Below are positions 46,691 through 54,318 of a DNA stretch of 64,000 nt, one piece after another. Each line of letters starts with the position of its first letter. Positions within the stretch are counted from its first letter, which is position 1. The notes beneath the pieces are model-generated. The model saw nothing but the letters and a program-made list of their open reading frames with translations. It made no database searches and was not told the origin of the DNA. The stretch spans positions 1,364,001 to 1,428,000 of the forward strand of contig NZ_JAIRDQ010000001.1 in the NCBI RefSeq assembly GCF_021458635.1, read 5' to 3'. Both the position numbers and the translations under genes were made by a program. Source of the DNA: Bradyrhizobium monzae (GTDB lineage: Bacteria; Pseudomonadota; Alphaproteobacteria; Rhizobiales; Xanthobacteraceae).

Positions 46691-48040
46691 ATGGCTAACG
46701 CCTTCTTCTCCGACCTGCTTGCCACCATCTCCGAGCGCGGCCGAACGCTGCTGCGCCGCGATTCTGCCGAGACCAAACAGGATGCCGACGGCCTGATCGC
46801 GCTTTGCGGCGCGCTGCTGTCGGGCCGGGGCGAAGCCTCCGGCACCGCCATGGCGCGTGAGGTGCTCGACATCTACCAGGAGTTGGATGCGGCAGGACGC
46901 CGCGCCTTCTTCGAGGGACTGGTGCGCGATTTCGGCCCGGACCGGGAACGGCTGGCACAGGCGATCGAGACATGGCGCGCGAAGCCGGCCGACGAGGACG
47001 CGAGCGCGCTGCATTTCGCCTCCGAACCGCGGCGGCAGGAGCTGATCCGCCGGCTCAACCGCGCGCCGGGCGGCACGGGCGATCTCGTCGCCATGCGTGC
47101 CGACCTGCTCGGCATGATGAACGGACACACCGATCTCGCCGCGCTCGACCGCGACGTCTCGCATCTTCTCTCTTCGTGGTTCAACAGGGGGTTTCTCGTG
47201 CTGCGCCGGATTGACTGGTCGACCCCGGCCAACATCCTCGAAAAGATCATCCGCTATGAAGCCGTGCACGAGATCAGCGACTGGGACGATCTGCGCCGCC
47301 GCATCGATCCGGTCGACCGCCGCTGCTACGCCTTCTTCCATCCCGCGATGGTGGACGAGCCCCTGATCTTCGTCGAGGTCGCGCTGACCGAGACCATTCC
47401 CGGTGCGATCGCGCCGCTGCTGACCGTCGATCGCCAGTACCTTCCGATCGAGAAGGCGCGCACCGCCGTGTTCTACTCGATCTCCAACACCCAGCGCGGG
47501 CTCGGCGGCATCTCCTTCGGCAGCTTCCTGATCAAGCAGGTGGTCGAGGAGCTGCGCCGCGAAACGCCGAAGCTCGACACCTTCGTGACGTTGTCGCCGG
47601 TGCCGGGCTTCATGCCGTGGCTGAAGCAGGACAAGGACCTGCCGCTGTCGGACGAGGACCGCGAGATCATCAAGCGCCTCGACGATCCCAAATGGTATGA
47701 GAATCCCGAGACCACCGCGCAGCTCCGCGGCGTGATCGAGCCGCTCGCCGCCCACTACTTCCTGAAGGCCCGCACGTCGAAGGGCCGCCTGATCGATTCC
47801 GTCGCCCGCTTCCACCTCGGCAACGGCGCGCGGCTGGAGCGTATCAACTGGCTCGGCGACCTCTCGCCGAAGGGCATGCGCGAGTCCGCCGGCGTCATGG
47901 TCAACTACCTGTACCGCCTCGACGACATCGAGAAGAACCACGAAGCCTACGCCAACGACGGCGAGGTCGTGGCGTCCAGCGCGGTGAAGAAGCTGCTCAA
48001 GGGCGAAGGGCGAAGGCTGCTGGATATGCGGCTGTCGTAG
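46691..48040 (+). CDS. Malonyl-CoA decarboxylase
   Basis: A 449-residue enzyme that converts malonyl-CoA to acetyl-CoA and CO2. It has the N-terminal helical domain (residues about 5-150, DLLATISERGRTLLRRDSAE) and the GNAT-like catalytic domain with the conserved blocks CYAFFHPAMVDEPLIFVEVAL, FYSISNTQRGLGGISFGSFLIKQV, and TLSPVPGFMPWL near the active site, where a serine and histidine are conserved in the family. In rhizobia it is used with malonate uptake and malonyl-CoA synthetase for growth on malonate; neither is adjacent here. Cytosolic; no targeting signal. It starts after GAAAGGCCCAG. Confidence 0.93.
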   Translation: MANAFFSDLLATISERGRTLLRRDSAETKQDADGLIALCGALLSGRGEASGTAMAREVLDIYQELDAAGRRAFFEGLVRDFGPDRERLAQAIETWRAKPADEDASALHFASEPRRQELIRRLNRAPGGTGDLVAMRADLLGMMNGHTDLAALDRDVSHLLSSWFNRGFLVLRRIDWSTPANILEKIIRYEAVHEISDWDDLRRRIDPVDRRCYAFFHPAMVDEPLIFVEVALTETIPGAIAPLLTVDRQYLPIEKARTAVFYSISNTQRGLGGISFGSFLIKQVVEELRRETPKLDTFVTLSPVPGFMPWLKQDKDLPLSDEDREIIKRLDDPKWYENPETTAQLRGVIEPLAAHYFLKARTSKGRLIDSVARFHLGNGARLERINWLGDLSPKGMRESAGVMVNYLYRLDDIEKNHEAYANDGEVVASSAVKKLLKGEGRRLLDMRLS

Positions 48041-48059
48041 CGGGCCCGGCTCCCACTCC

Positions 48060-48146
48060 CGTCATTGCGAGGAGCCCTTGCGACGAAGCAATCCAGACTG
48101 CCGCCGCGGAAAGATTCTGGATTGCTTCGCTGCGCTCGCAATGACG
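48060..48146. repeat. CGTCATTGCGAG-type palindrome, copy 5
   Basis: An 87-bp copy starting CGTCATTGCGAGGAGCCCTTGCGACGAAGC and ending GCTTCGCTGCGCTCGCAATGACG, placed 20 bp after the malonyl-CoA decarboxylase stop. Its left arm with CTTGCGACGAAGC is shared with copies 6-8 and its right flank GGAGTATGTGGCAACGCCTTGC matches that of copy 7. Confidence 0.88.
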
Positions 48147-48204
48147 GAGTATGTGGCAACGCCTTGCCCCATCGCGCGTCGCCGAGCGACAATGGAATTC
48201 CTCC

Positions 48205-49353
48205 ATGACGTCCGATAGCGCCGCAGTGCCCAGGCCGACGCCGTCCGCGGAGCGGATCGACGCGATCGACGTGCTGCGGGGCATTGCCCTGTTCGGGGTC
48301 ATGGCGATCAACGTCGTCATGGAATTTCGCGTTTCGATCTTCGACCAGTTTCTTGGTCCGAGGATGTTGGCGTCGCCAATCGATCGCGCCATCGAGGCGA
48401 TCCTGACAACGGCCGTCGAGCTCAAGGCATTCGCGCTGTTTTCGCTGCTGTTCGGCACGGGCCTTGCCATTCAGTTCGACCGGCTCGCGACCAGCGCGCG
48501 CCGCACCGCGCTGCTCGTGCGCCGGCTCGCCGTGCTGCTGGTGTTTGGCGTCGTTCATTTGTGCCTGATCTGGAACGGCGACATCCTCACTGAATATGCG
48601 CTGGCCGGATTCATCGTGCTGCCGTTGCTGTTCGGTCCGCGCTGGCTGCTGATGCTTGCCGCGCTGGCGTTCCTGGCGTTGTATCTGGCCATGCAGGCCT
48701 TTCCGCCGGCGGGATTGTTTCCGAGCCGCGCCGCGATCTGGCAGGATGTCATGGACGCCAATCGCATCTACGCGACGAGCGGCTTCCTGGACGTGCTGGC
48801 GTTTCGGCTGCGCGAAATTCCCCTCATCGCCTCCCTGCACGCTTTCGTTTTCCTGCGCACGATCGGGCTGTTTCTCGTCGGCGCGCTCGCCTGGCGCAGC
48901 GGCATTGTGCAGAATCCGCGCGGCCTGTTCGCCATCGCGCTCCCCGCGATCGGCCTCGGCGCAGGCCTGCTTTATCGCGGCATCGAGCCGCTCGGCACGA
49001 TCCTGCTGGCGCTGGGCTATGGCGCCGCCATCCTCGGCATCGCCCATTTCGCGCGCGGCAAGAAGCTGCTCGGCTGGGCCGCGCCGTTGGGACGGATGGC
49101 CTTCACCAACTACGTCGCACAATCCGTCATCTTCGGCTGGATCTTTTACGGCTACGGCCTTGGCCTGTTCGGCCGGCTCGGCATCACCCCGGCCCTCGCC
49201 ATCGGCGTCATCGTCTACGCCGGCCAGGTGCGCTTCAGCACATGGTGGCTGCGCCACTACCGCTACGGCCCGCTCGAATGGCTGTGGCGGTCGTTGATGT
49301 ATGGGGTGCGGCAGCCGATGGTGGTGGCACGGGTGGCGGCGGCGGTGGGGTGA
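48205..49353 (+). CDS. DUF418 domain-containing membrane protein
   Basis: A 382-residue protein from the ATG at 48205 (MTSDSAAVPRPTPSAERIDA); an in-frame ATG at 48151 lies in the tail of the palindrome and is less likely. About eight to ten membrane spans. The N-terminal RIDAIDVLRGIALFGVMAINVV is the family signature, and the C-terminal DUF418 domain has RMAFTNYVAQSVIFGWIFYGYGLGLFGRLG and FSTWWLRHYRYGPLEWLWRSL. Related acyltransferase-3-like proteins modify envelope polymers, but DUF418 has no proven activity. The last residues (GVRQPMVVARVAAAVG) run into the next palindrome. Confidence 0.88.
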   Translation: MTSDSAAVPRPTPSAERIDAIDVLRGIALFGVMAINVVMEFRVSIFDQFLGPRMLASPIDRAIEAILTTAVELKAFALFSLLFGTGLAIQFDRLATSARRTALLVRRLAVLLVFGVVHLCLIWNGDILTEYALAGFIVLPLLFGPRWLLMLAALAFLALYLAMQAFPPAGLFPSRAAIWQDVMDANRIYATSGFLDVLAFRLREIPLIASLHAFVFLRTIGLFLVGALAWRSGIVQNPRGLFAIALPAIGLGAGLLYRGIEPLGTILLALGYGAAILGIAHFARGKKLLGWAAPLGRMAFTNYVAQSVIFGWIFYGYGLGLFGRLGITPALAIGVIVYAGQVRFSTWWLRHYRYGPLEWLWRSLMYGVRQPMVVARVAAAVG

Positions 49354-49368
49354 CGCGACTCTCTCCAC

Positions 49369-49451
49369 CGTCATTGCGAGGAGCACTTGCGACGAAGCCA
49401 GGCTGTTGCCGAGGAAAGATTCTGGATTGCTTCGCTGCGCTCGCAATGACG
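49369..49451. repeat. CGTCATTGCGAG-type palindrome, copy 6
   Basis: An 83-bp copy, CGTCATTGCGAGGAGCACTTGCGACGAAGC ... GCTTCGCTGCGCTCGCAATGACG. The inner left arm has lost bases (CAATCCAGACTG reads CAGGCTG), so pairing there is broken. It starts 15 bp after the DUF418 stop codon. Same subfamily as copies 7 and 8. Confidence 0.85.
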
Positions 49452-49535
49452 GAGTATTTGGCGGCGCGTTGCGCAATACCACACCACCATGCGTCGCGGA
49501 CCAAGACGCCCGCACACGGCCCCGCTCTCTCCCAC

Positions 49536-49645
49536 CGTCATTGCGAGGAGCACTTGCGACGAAGCAATCCAGACTGTTGCCGAGGAACGATTCAGACTGC
49601 CTCCACGGAACGATTCTGGATTGCTTCGCTGCGCTCGCAATGACG
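49536..49645. repeat. CGTCATTGCGAG-type palindrome, copy 7, with internal duplication
   Basis: A 110-bp copy whose left part GAGGAGCACTTGCGACGAAGC is identical to those of copies 6 and 8. The centre is lengthened: CAGACTG followed by CGGAACGATT-like sequence appears twice (about 49570-49615). It ends 47 bp from the stop of the GIY-YIG remnant. Confidence 0.88.
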
Positions 49646-49692
49646 GAGAATGAGGCGACGCCTTGCGTCTCGCTGTTACCGCCTGAGAGCGA

Positions 49693-49979
49693 TCAGATCA
49701 GCGTCCCGTACAAATCCGTCCAGTCCGGGTTGATGCTCTCGATGAGCGCAAGCTTCTTTGCCCGGCTACCCCCCTTGAGCTGCTTCTCGCGCGTGATCGC
49801 GTCGGTCATGGTCGCATGCAGCTCGTACCAGACGAGAAGCTTGCAGCCGTACTTCGAGGAGAAGCCTTGACCAACCCCTCGTGATGCTCGAACGCGCGGC
49901 GCGGTGGATTCGAGGTGACGCCGGCGTAGATCGACCCGTTGCGGCGATTGGCGAACATGTAGACGCAGGGCTGCTTCAT
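49693..49979 (-). pseudogene. Frameshifted small GIY-YIG nuclease (UPF0213/YhbQ type)
   Basis: Reading the minus strand from ATG 49979 gives MKQPCVYMFANRRNGSIYAG VTSNPPRRAFEHHEGLVK, the N-terminal half of a GIY-YIG domain: VYM and YAGVT correspond to GIY and YIG, with the conserved arginine in RRAFEHH. Near 49864-49867 one base is missing (AAGGCTTC where AAGGGCTTC is expected); the next frame continues SSKYGCKLLVWYELHATMTD, then AITREKQLKGGSRAKKLALI with the metal glutamate, and ESINPDWTDLYGTLI to a TGA at 49693. The total of 287 bp is one short of 96 codons. Either a true single-base deletion or a sequencing error. Palindromes of one subfamily flank it at 47 and 70 bp. Confidence 0.85.
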
Positions 49980-50049
49980 GATTGCGCTCGGCTGAGAACA
50001 GCTTTCACGATATCACAACCAGAAGATGATTACGAGACTTTCACCGCAT

Positions 50050-50136
50050 CGTCATTGCGAGGAGCACTTGCGACGAAGCAATCCAGACTGTTGCTGCAGA
50101 TAGATTCTGGATTGCTTCGCTGCGCTCGCAATGACG
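50050..50136. repeat. CGTCATTGCGAG-type palindrome, copy 8
   Basis: An 87-bp copy, CGTCATTGCGAGGAGCACTTGCGACGAAGC ... GCTTCGCTGCGCTCGCAATGACG, 70 bp from the start codon of the GIY-YIG remnant and in the same orientation as copies 6 and 7. The CAGACTGTTGC centre is shared with copy 7. Confidence 0.88.
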
Positions 50137-50170
50137 GAGTGTGCGAGGCGCGGCCGTCGCGCCTCGCTCC

Positions 50171-51340
50171 CTACTCCGCCAGCGCCTTCATCTCCTTGTA
50201 GAGATCTGACTTGCCTTCGAACCCGATGCCGGGGAGATCAGGCATGGTGATGTGGCCGTTCTCGACGCGCACACCATCCGGGAAACCGCCATAGGGTTGG
50301 AATAGATCCGGATAGCTTTCGTTGCCGCCGAGGCCCAAGCCGGCGGCGATGTTGAGCGACATCTGATGGCCGCCATGCGGGATGCAGCGGCTGGGGGACC
50401 AGCCATAAGTCTTCAGCACTTCGAGGGTACGCTGGTATTCGCACAGGCCGTAGGACAGCGCGCAGTCGAATTGCAGCCAGTCACGGTCGGGGCGCATGCC
50501 GCCGTAGCAGATCAGGTTGCGGGCGTCCTGGTGGCTGAAGAGATTCTCGCCTGTTGCCATCGGGCCGGGATAGAACTCTGCAAGCGCGGCCTGCAGCGCG
50601 TAGTCGAGGGGATCGCCGACCTCCTCGTACCAGAAGAGCGGATAGTCGCGCAGCATTTTTGCGTAGGCGATGCCGGTCTCCAGATTGAAGCGGCCATTGG
50701 CGTCGACGGCGAGCTGCGCGTCCTTGCCGATCTCCTTCAGCACCGCCTCGATGCGGGTGCGGTCTTCTTCAATCGACGCGCCACCGATCTTCATCTTCAC
50801 GACGTTGTAGCCGCGATCGAGATAGCCGCGCATCTCGCCGCGCAACGCCGACAGGTCCTTGCCGGGATAGTAATAGCCGCCGGCGGCATAGACGAAGACG
50901 CGCGGATTGGCTGTCAGGCCGTGCCGTTCGGCAAGCAGACGAAACAGCGGCTTTCCCGCGATCTTCGCCACCGCGTCCCACACCGCCATGTCGAGGGTGC
51001 CGACCGCGACCGAGCGCTCGCCATGGCCGCCCGGCTTCTCGTTGGTCATCATCGCGGCCCAGATTTTGTCGGGGTCGAGATTGTCACCGGCAGCGTTGAG
51101 CAGCGACTTCGGATCGGCCTCCGTGATGCGCGAGGCGAAACGCTCGCGGATCAGGCCGCCCTGCCCGTAACGGCCGTTGGAGTTGAAGCCGTAGCCGACG
51201 ACACGCTTGCCGTCGCGCATCACGTCGGTGACGACGGCAACGAGGCTCGTCGTCATCTTGGTGAAGTCGATATAGGCGTTGCGGATCGGGGAAGAGATCG
51301 GCTTTGTGATTTCGCGGACGTCGACGATGCGGACGGACAT
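50171..51340 (-). CDS. tarD: D(-)-tartrate dehydratase (enolase superfamily)
   Basis: A 389-residue enolase-superfamily enzyme that dehydrates D-tartrate to oxaloacetate using Mg2+. Counting from MSVRIVDVREITKP, the residues known for the Bradyrhizobium enzyme fall at the same numbers: Lys182 and catalytic Lys184 in VVKMKIGG, metal ligands Asp213 (AVDANG), Glu239 (YEEVG) and Glu265 (ATGENL), and catalytic His322 (CIPHGGHQ). Identity in the N- and C-terminal segments I remember is very high, so function is inferred with confidence. It is cytosolic. No tartrate transporter or regulator is adjacent; palindromes flank it on both sides, and the gene stands alone on its strand. Confidence 0.95.
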   Translation of the reverse strand: MSVRIVDVREITKPISSPIRNAYIDFTKMTTSLVAVVTDVMRDGKRVVGYGFNSNGRYGQGGLIRERFASRITEADPKSLLNAAGDNLDPDKIWAAMMTNEKPGGHGERSVAVGTLDMAVWDAVAKIAGKPLFRLLAERHGLTANPRVFVYAAGGYYYPGKDLSALRGEMRGYLDRGYNVVKMKIGGASIEEDRTRIEAVLKEIGKDAQLAVDANGRFNLETGIAYAKMLRDYPLFWYEEVGDPLDYALQAALAEFYPGPMATGENLFSHQDARNLICYGGMRPDRDWLQFDCALSYGLCEYQRTLEVLKTYGWSPSRCIPHGGHQMSLNIAAGLGLGGNESYPDLFQPYGGFPDGVRVENGHITMPDLPGIGFEGKSDLYKEMKALAE

Positions 51341-51365
51341 GAGGGTGGCCTTTGGTGGCTGTCGT

Positions 51366-51451
51366 CGTCATTGCGAGGAGCGAAGCGACGAAGCAATCCA
51401 GACTGCCTCGCCAGTAAGACTCTGGATTGCTTCGCTTCGCTCGCAATGACG
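51366..51451. repeat. CGTCATTGCGAG-type palindrome, copy 9
   Basis: An 86-bp copy, CGTCATTGCGAGGAGCGAAGCGACGAAGC ... GCTTCGCTTCGCTCGCAATGACG, located 25 bp upstream of the tarD start. The inner arms AAGCAATCCAGACT / AGACTCTGGATTGCTT pair well. A lone half-arm follows at 51468 and forms its own hairpin. Confidence 0.88.
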
Positions 51452-51467
51452 GGGGGAGAAGAGTGCG

Positions 51468-51487
51468 CTCCTCGCAATGACGAGGAG
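51468..51487 (-). terminator. Hairpin downstream of the amidase-GPx-DUF3297 operon
   Basis: CTCCTCG (51468-51474) pairs perfectly with CGAGGAG (51481-51487) around CAATGA, 17 bp after the DUF3297 stop on the minus strand. The loop and arms derive from a half palindrome of the CGTCATTGCGAG family. No T-run follows, so it may act as a 3'-end stabiliser rather than a strong terminator. Confidence 0.4.
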
Positions 51488-51503
51488 AGAACGCGCGTCC
51501 AGA

Positions 51504-51761
51504 TTACTTCTTCTCCCTGAAATACGGCTCCACAGGCCCATGCACCTTGATGGTCAGCTGATTGCCGTAGCGGTCCTTGGCGTTGCCGGCGGCGACGCGG
51601 ACCCAGCCTTCGCTGATGCAGTATTCCTCGACATTGGTCTTCTCGACACCCTTGAAGCGGATGCCGACGTCGCGCGACAGGATGTCGGCGTTGTAATAGG
51701 GGCTGTTGGGGTCGACCGACAGGCGGTCCGGAAATTCGTCGCTCATGATTGTCTCGCTCAT
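51504..51761 (-). CDS. DUF3297 family protein
   Basis: An 85-residue protein. The ATG at 51761 overlaps the TGA of the glutathione peroxidase gene (ATGA), so translational coupling favours this start; an ATG at 51746 is the alternative that matches family length better. The family pattern PDRLSVDPNSPYYNADIL, GIRFKGVEKTNVEEYCISEGWVRV and KVHGPVEPYFREKK is complete. It is small, soluble, beta-rich and of unknown function. It is the third gene after the amidase and glutathione peroxidase. Confidence 0.88.
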   Translation of the reverse strand: MSETIMSDEFPDRLSVDPNSPYYNADILSRDVGIRFKGVEKTNVEEYCISEGWVRVAAGNAKDRYGNQLTIKVHGPVEPYFREKK

Positions 51762-52234
51762 AACAGGGTCTCGATCTTCTGCCGCAATCCTTCCGGCCGC
51801 GCAGTCGGCGCGTAGCGCGCGATCACGTGGCCGGCACGGTCCACCAGGAATTTGGTGAAATTCCATTTGATGGAGGCGCCCAGCAGGCCGGATTGCTGGC
51901 GTTTCAGGTACTCGTACAAGGGGTGCGCGTGAGCGCCGTTGACGTCGACCTTTTCGAACAAGGGAAAGGTGACGTCGTAATTGGTCGAGCAGAACGCCTG
52001 GATCTCGGCGGCCTGCCCCGGCTCCTGCGCGCCGAACTGGTTGCAGGGAAAGCCGAGCACCGAGAAGCCGCGCGGCGAGAGATCGCGATGCAGATCCTCC
52101 AGCCCGCGATATTGCGGCGTGAAGCCGCATTTGCTCGCGGTGTTGACGATCAGCAGCACCTGCCCCTCGAAATGGCGCAAGGCGACCTCTTCGCCGGCAA
52201 GCGAATTGGCCTTGAAGTCGTAGATCGCGGACAT
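51758..52234 (-). CDS. Glutathione peroxidase family protein
   Basis: A 158-residue cytosolic peroxidase starting MSAIYDFKANSLAGEEVAL. The peroxidatic cysteine is Cys36 in NTASKCGFTPQY; FPCNQFGAQEPG supplies the glutamine and resolving-region cysteine, and KWNFTKFLVDRAG the tryptophan and asparagine of the catalytic tetrad. It reduces organic peroxides with thioredoxin or glutathione. The start lies 2 bp after the amidase stop and its stop overlaps the DUF3297 start, so the three genes form one tightly packed transcript. Confidence 0.94.
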   Translation of the reverse strand: MSAIYDFKANSLAGEEVALRHFEGQVLLIVNTASKCGFTPQYRGLEDLHRDLSPRGFSVLGFPCNQFGAQEPGQAAEIQAFCSTNYDVTFPLFEKVDVNGAHAHPLYEYLKRQQSGLLGASIKWNFTKFLVDRAGHVIARYAPTARPEGLRQKIETLL

Positions 52235-52236
52235 CG

Positions 52237-53637
52237 CTAACCCACGGGGTCGATCGGCGAGGGCGGCACGCCACCCGCCTCGATCGCTTCGCCGGCGAGA
52301 AGACACAGATCCTCGCGATAACGGCCGGAGACGATGTGCACGCCGACCGGCGTCTTGCCGACAAGGCCGGTCGAGACCACGAGGCCCGGCAGCCCCATGA
52401 AGGGCGTCGCGATCTGCGGAAGCTGCGCTTCCCAGACGCGCTCGAAGGAGGCGGCGTCCTTGCGGTCGAGATGATCGGGGAACGGCAGCTCGCCGGACAC
52501 CGGCGTCAGCACAACGGCATATTTTTCGAAGAACAGCATCCAGTCGCGGGTCAGCGTGGCGCGGCGGGTCAGCGCCTGCGCGTAGTTGGCCTGGTCCATT
52601 GGCGTGACCTTGGCGCGGTTGCCGTGCAGGCACGCCAGGGCACCGGGATCGCCCTCGCGCTCGGCCATCTCCAGCTGCGCCTCGTAACCGTCGCCGAGCC
52701 AGAGCTTGCGCTGCCACTCGACGGCTTCGCGCATCGGCGGGGTGTTCTCGATCACATCGACGGTCCAGCCCGCGCGCTCGAGGCGCTTGCCGGCGTCGGT
52801 CACGGCCGCCTTCACTTCAGACGTGGTCGCAAGGCCGTCCGGGTTGAGGCAGAGCGCGGCGCGCTTCTCGCGCACCTCGCCTTCCAGCGGCGCCGGCACG
52901 AACCAGGGATCGCGCACATCGCGCGCCGACATCGCCGCGAGCGAAATGCGCAGGTCGCTGATGGTACGCGCCAGCGGGCCGGACACGGCCATGATCTGCG
53001 GCCCGATCGGACGCTCCGGCAGCGCCGGATTGAAAGCCGGGATACGGCCGAGCGTCGGGCGCAGGCCGTGCACGCCGCAGGCATAGGCGGGATAGCGGAT
53101 CGAGCCGGCGATGTCGGTGCCGTGGGCGATGTGGCCGATGCCGGCCGCGACCGCCGAGCCGGCGCCGCCGGACGAGCCGCCCGGCGTCAGCGCGGCGTCG
53201 CGCGGGTTCTTGGTGTCGCCATGGACCAAATTGGTGGTGAACCAGCGATAGGAGAAGGCCGGGCAATTGGTGCGGCCGAGCAGGACGGCGCCCGACTTGC
53301 GGAAATTGGCGACCACCGGGTTGTCCTCGCGCGCGATCAAATCGCGCTGGAGTTTCAGGCCGTTGGTGGTGGCAAAACCCTGCTGGTCGACATTGGCCTT
53401 GATGGTGACGGGCACGCCGGCCAACACGCCGGGGTCCTCGCCCCTGGCAATGGCGGCATCCACCGCGTCAGCCTGCTTGAGCACGTCCTCGGGCCGGTGA
53501 TCGATCACGGCGTTGAGCTTGGGATTGACGGCGTCCAGGCGGGCGAGGCCAGCCTTGGCCGCCTCCCGGGCGGACACCTTTTTGGATCTGACGAGGGTAG
53601 CGAGGTCGGCGGCCGACAGGCGCCAGAGATCTTGCAT
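52237..53637 (-). CDS. Amidase, amidase signature family
   Basis: A 466-residue enzyme starting MQDLWRLSAADLATLVRSKK. The amidase signature triad is present: Lys in VPVTIKANVDQQG, cis-Ser in TPGGSSGGAGSAVAAG, and the nucleophile Ser in HGTDIAGSIRYPA. It hydrolyses amides to carboxylate and ammonia in the cytosol; the family includes indole-acetamide, nicotinamide and broad aryl amidases, and no substrate is indicated. It is the first gene of the amidase-GPx-DUF3297 transcript. The frame extends upstream to 53781 through a palindrome, which I exclude. Confidence 0.92.
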   Translation of the reverse strand: MQDLWRLSAADLATLVRSKKVSAREAAKAGLARLDAVNPKLNAVIDHRPEDVLKQADAVDAAIARGEDPGVLAGVPVTIKANVDQQGFATTNGLKLQRDLIAREDNPVVANFRKSGAVLLGRTNCPAFSYRWFTTNLVHGDTKNPRDAALTPGGSSGGAGSAVAAGIGHIAHGTDIAGSIRYPAYACGVHGLRPTLGRIPAFNPALPERPIGPQIMAVSGPLARTISDLRISLAAMSARDVRDPWFVPAPLEGEVREKRAALCLNPDGLATTSEVKAAVTDAGKRLERAGWTVDVIENTPPMREAVEWQRKLWLGDGYEAQLEMAEREGDPGALACLHGNRAKVTPMDQANYAQALTRRATLTRDWMLFFEKYAVVLTPVSGELPFPDHLDRKDAASFERVWEAQLPQIATPFMGLPGLVVSTGLVGKTPVGVHIVSGRYREDLCLLAGEAIEAGGVPPSPIDPVG

Positions 53638-53712
53638 GGCATGCTCCGTGTGACCGGCGTCTTTTAGCGCCGGGAACGCGGCAAAGCCATGCGGATTTCG
53701 CAGGGATACCAC

Positions 53713-53799
53713 CGTCATTGCGAGCGGAGCGAAGCAATCCAGAGTCCCTCCGGAGAGGCAGTCTGGATTGCTTCGTCGCAAGAGCTCCTCGCAATGACG
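53713..53799. repeat. CGTCATTGCGAG-type palindrome, copy 10 (inverted orientation)
   Basis: An 87-bp copy upstream of the amidase. Its reverse complement carries the GAGGAGCTCTTGCGACGAAGC arm first and the left flank AGCTCTCTCCC, so it lies in the opposite orientation to copies 5-8. Confidence 0.87.
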
Positions 53800-53814
53800 G
53801 GGAGAGAGCTGGGG

Positions 53815-54072
53815 TCAGTGCCGGGTCGCGGACTGGTCCGGCATGTCCAGCAGCGCCTCGGTGAAGGGGAATTCCAGCACGATCTCGCCTTCGACGTCGG
53901 TGACCTCGATCACCGCCTCCATGAGCGCCGGCTGGGCGCCCTCGGATTTCAGCACCTCCAGGATCATCTGGCGGGCGACCTCCCAGGCACGATCAGGGTT
54001 GCGCAGATCCTCGCCTTCGGGATCCACGATCAATTCATCGCCGATACGGGTGTTGAAGAAATATTTGGGCAT
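53815..54072 (-). CDS. DUF6894-like small protein
   Basis: An 85-residue protein starting MPKYFFNTRIGDELIVDPEG. The pattern YFFNTRIGDEL, DPEGEDLRNPDRAWEVARQMILEVLK and TDVEGEIVLEFPFTEAL fits the DUF6894 family, small acidic proteins common in Bradyrhizobium and Methylobacterium with no known role. No signal or membrane segment. The frame also permits a GTG three bases earlier. It is divergent from pqqA, with 246 bp between, so that gap should hold both promoters. Confidence 0.8.
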   Translation of the reverse strand: MPKYFFNTRIGDELIVDPEGEDLRNPDRAWEVARQMILEVLKSEGAQPALMEAVIEVTDVEGEIVLEFPFTEALLDMPDQSATRH

Positions 54073-54318
54073 CACGAGATCCAGCTAGAACCGCCTGTAT
54101 CGGATTGAAAGCTGCACTGCACTCACAACTGGTTTATCAGGACAGCGTTCGCTACCGAATGCGCCCGGCGCAAGGCAGTGTCACCAGAAGTGGTGTTCCG
54201 GTACGAATTTTCGCGGCGCAACATGACTTTCTCGGGAAAATTTCACTGGCGAACTTTTGCGCCCGCAGTAACTTAGCCTTCGGGCGTAAACGTCCTAAAT
54301 CGCGAATGGAGAGCCAAA

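Noticed and set aside
47997..49515. 522-codon minus-strand frame opposite the DUF418 gene
   Set aside because: Antisense to the membrane protein and passes through two palindromes; rich in Gln/Arg/Asp with no domain.
48060..53799. CRISPR array
   Set aside because: The repeats are 80-124 bp palindromes at irregular distances with genes between, not short direct repeats with unique spacers.
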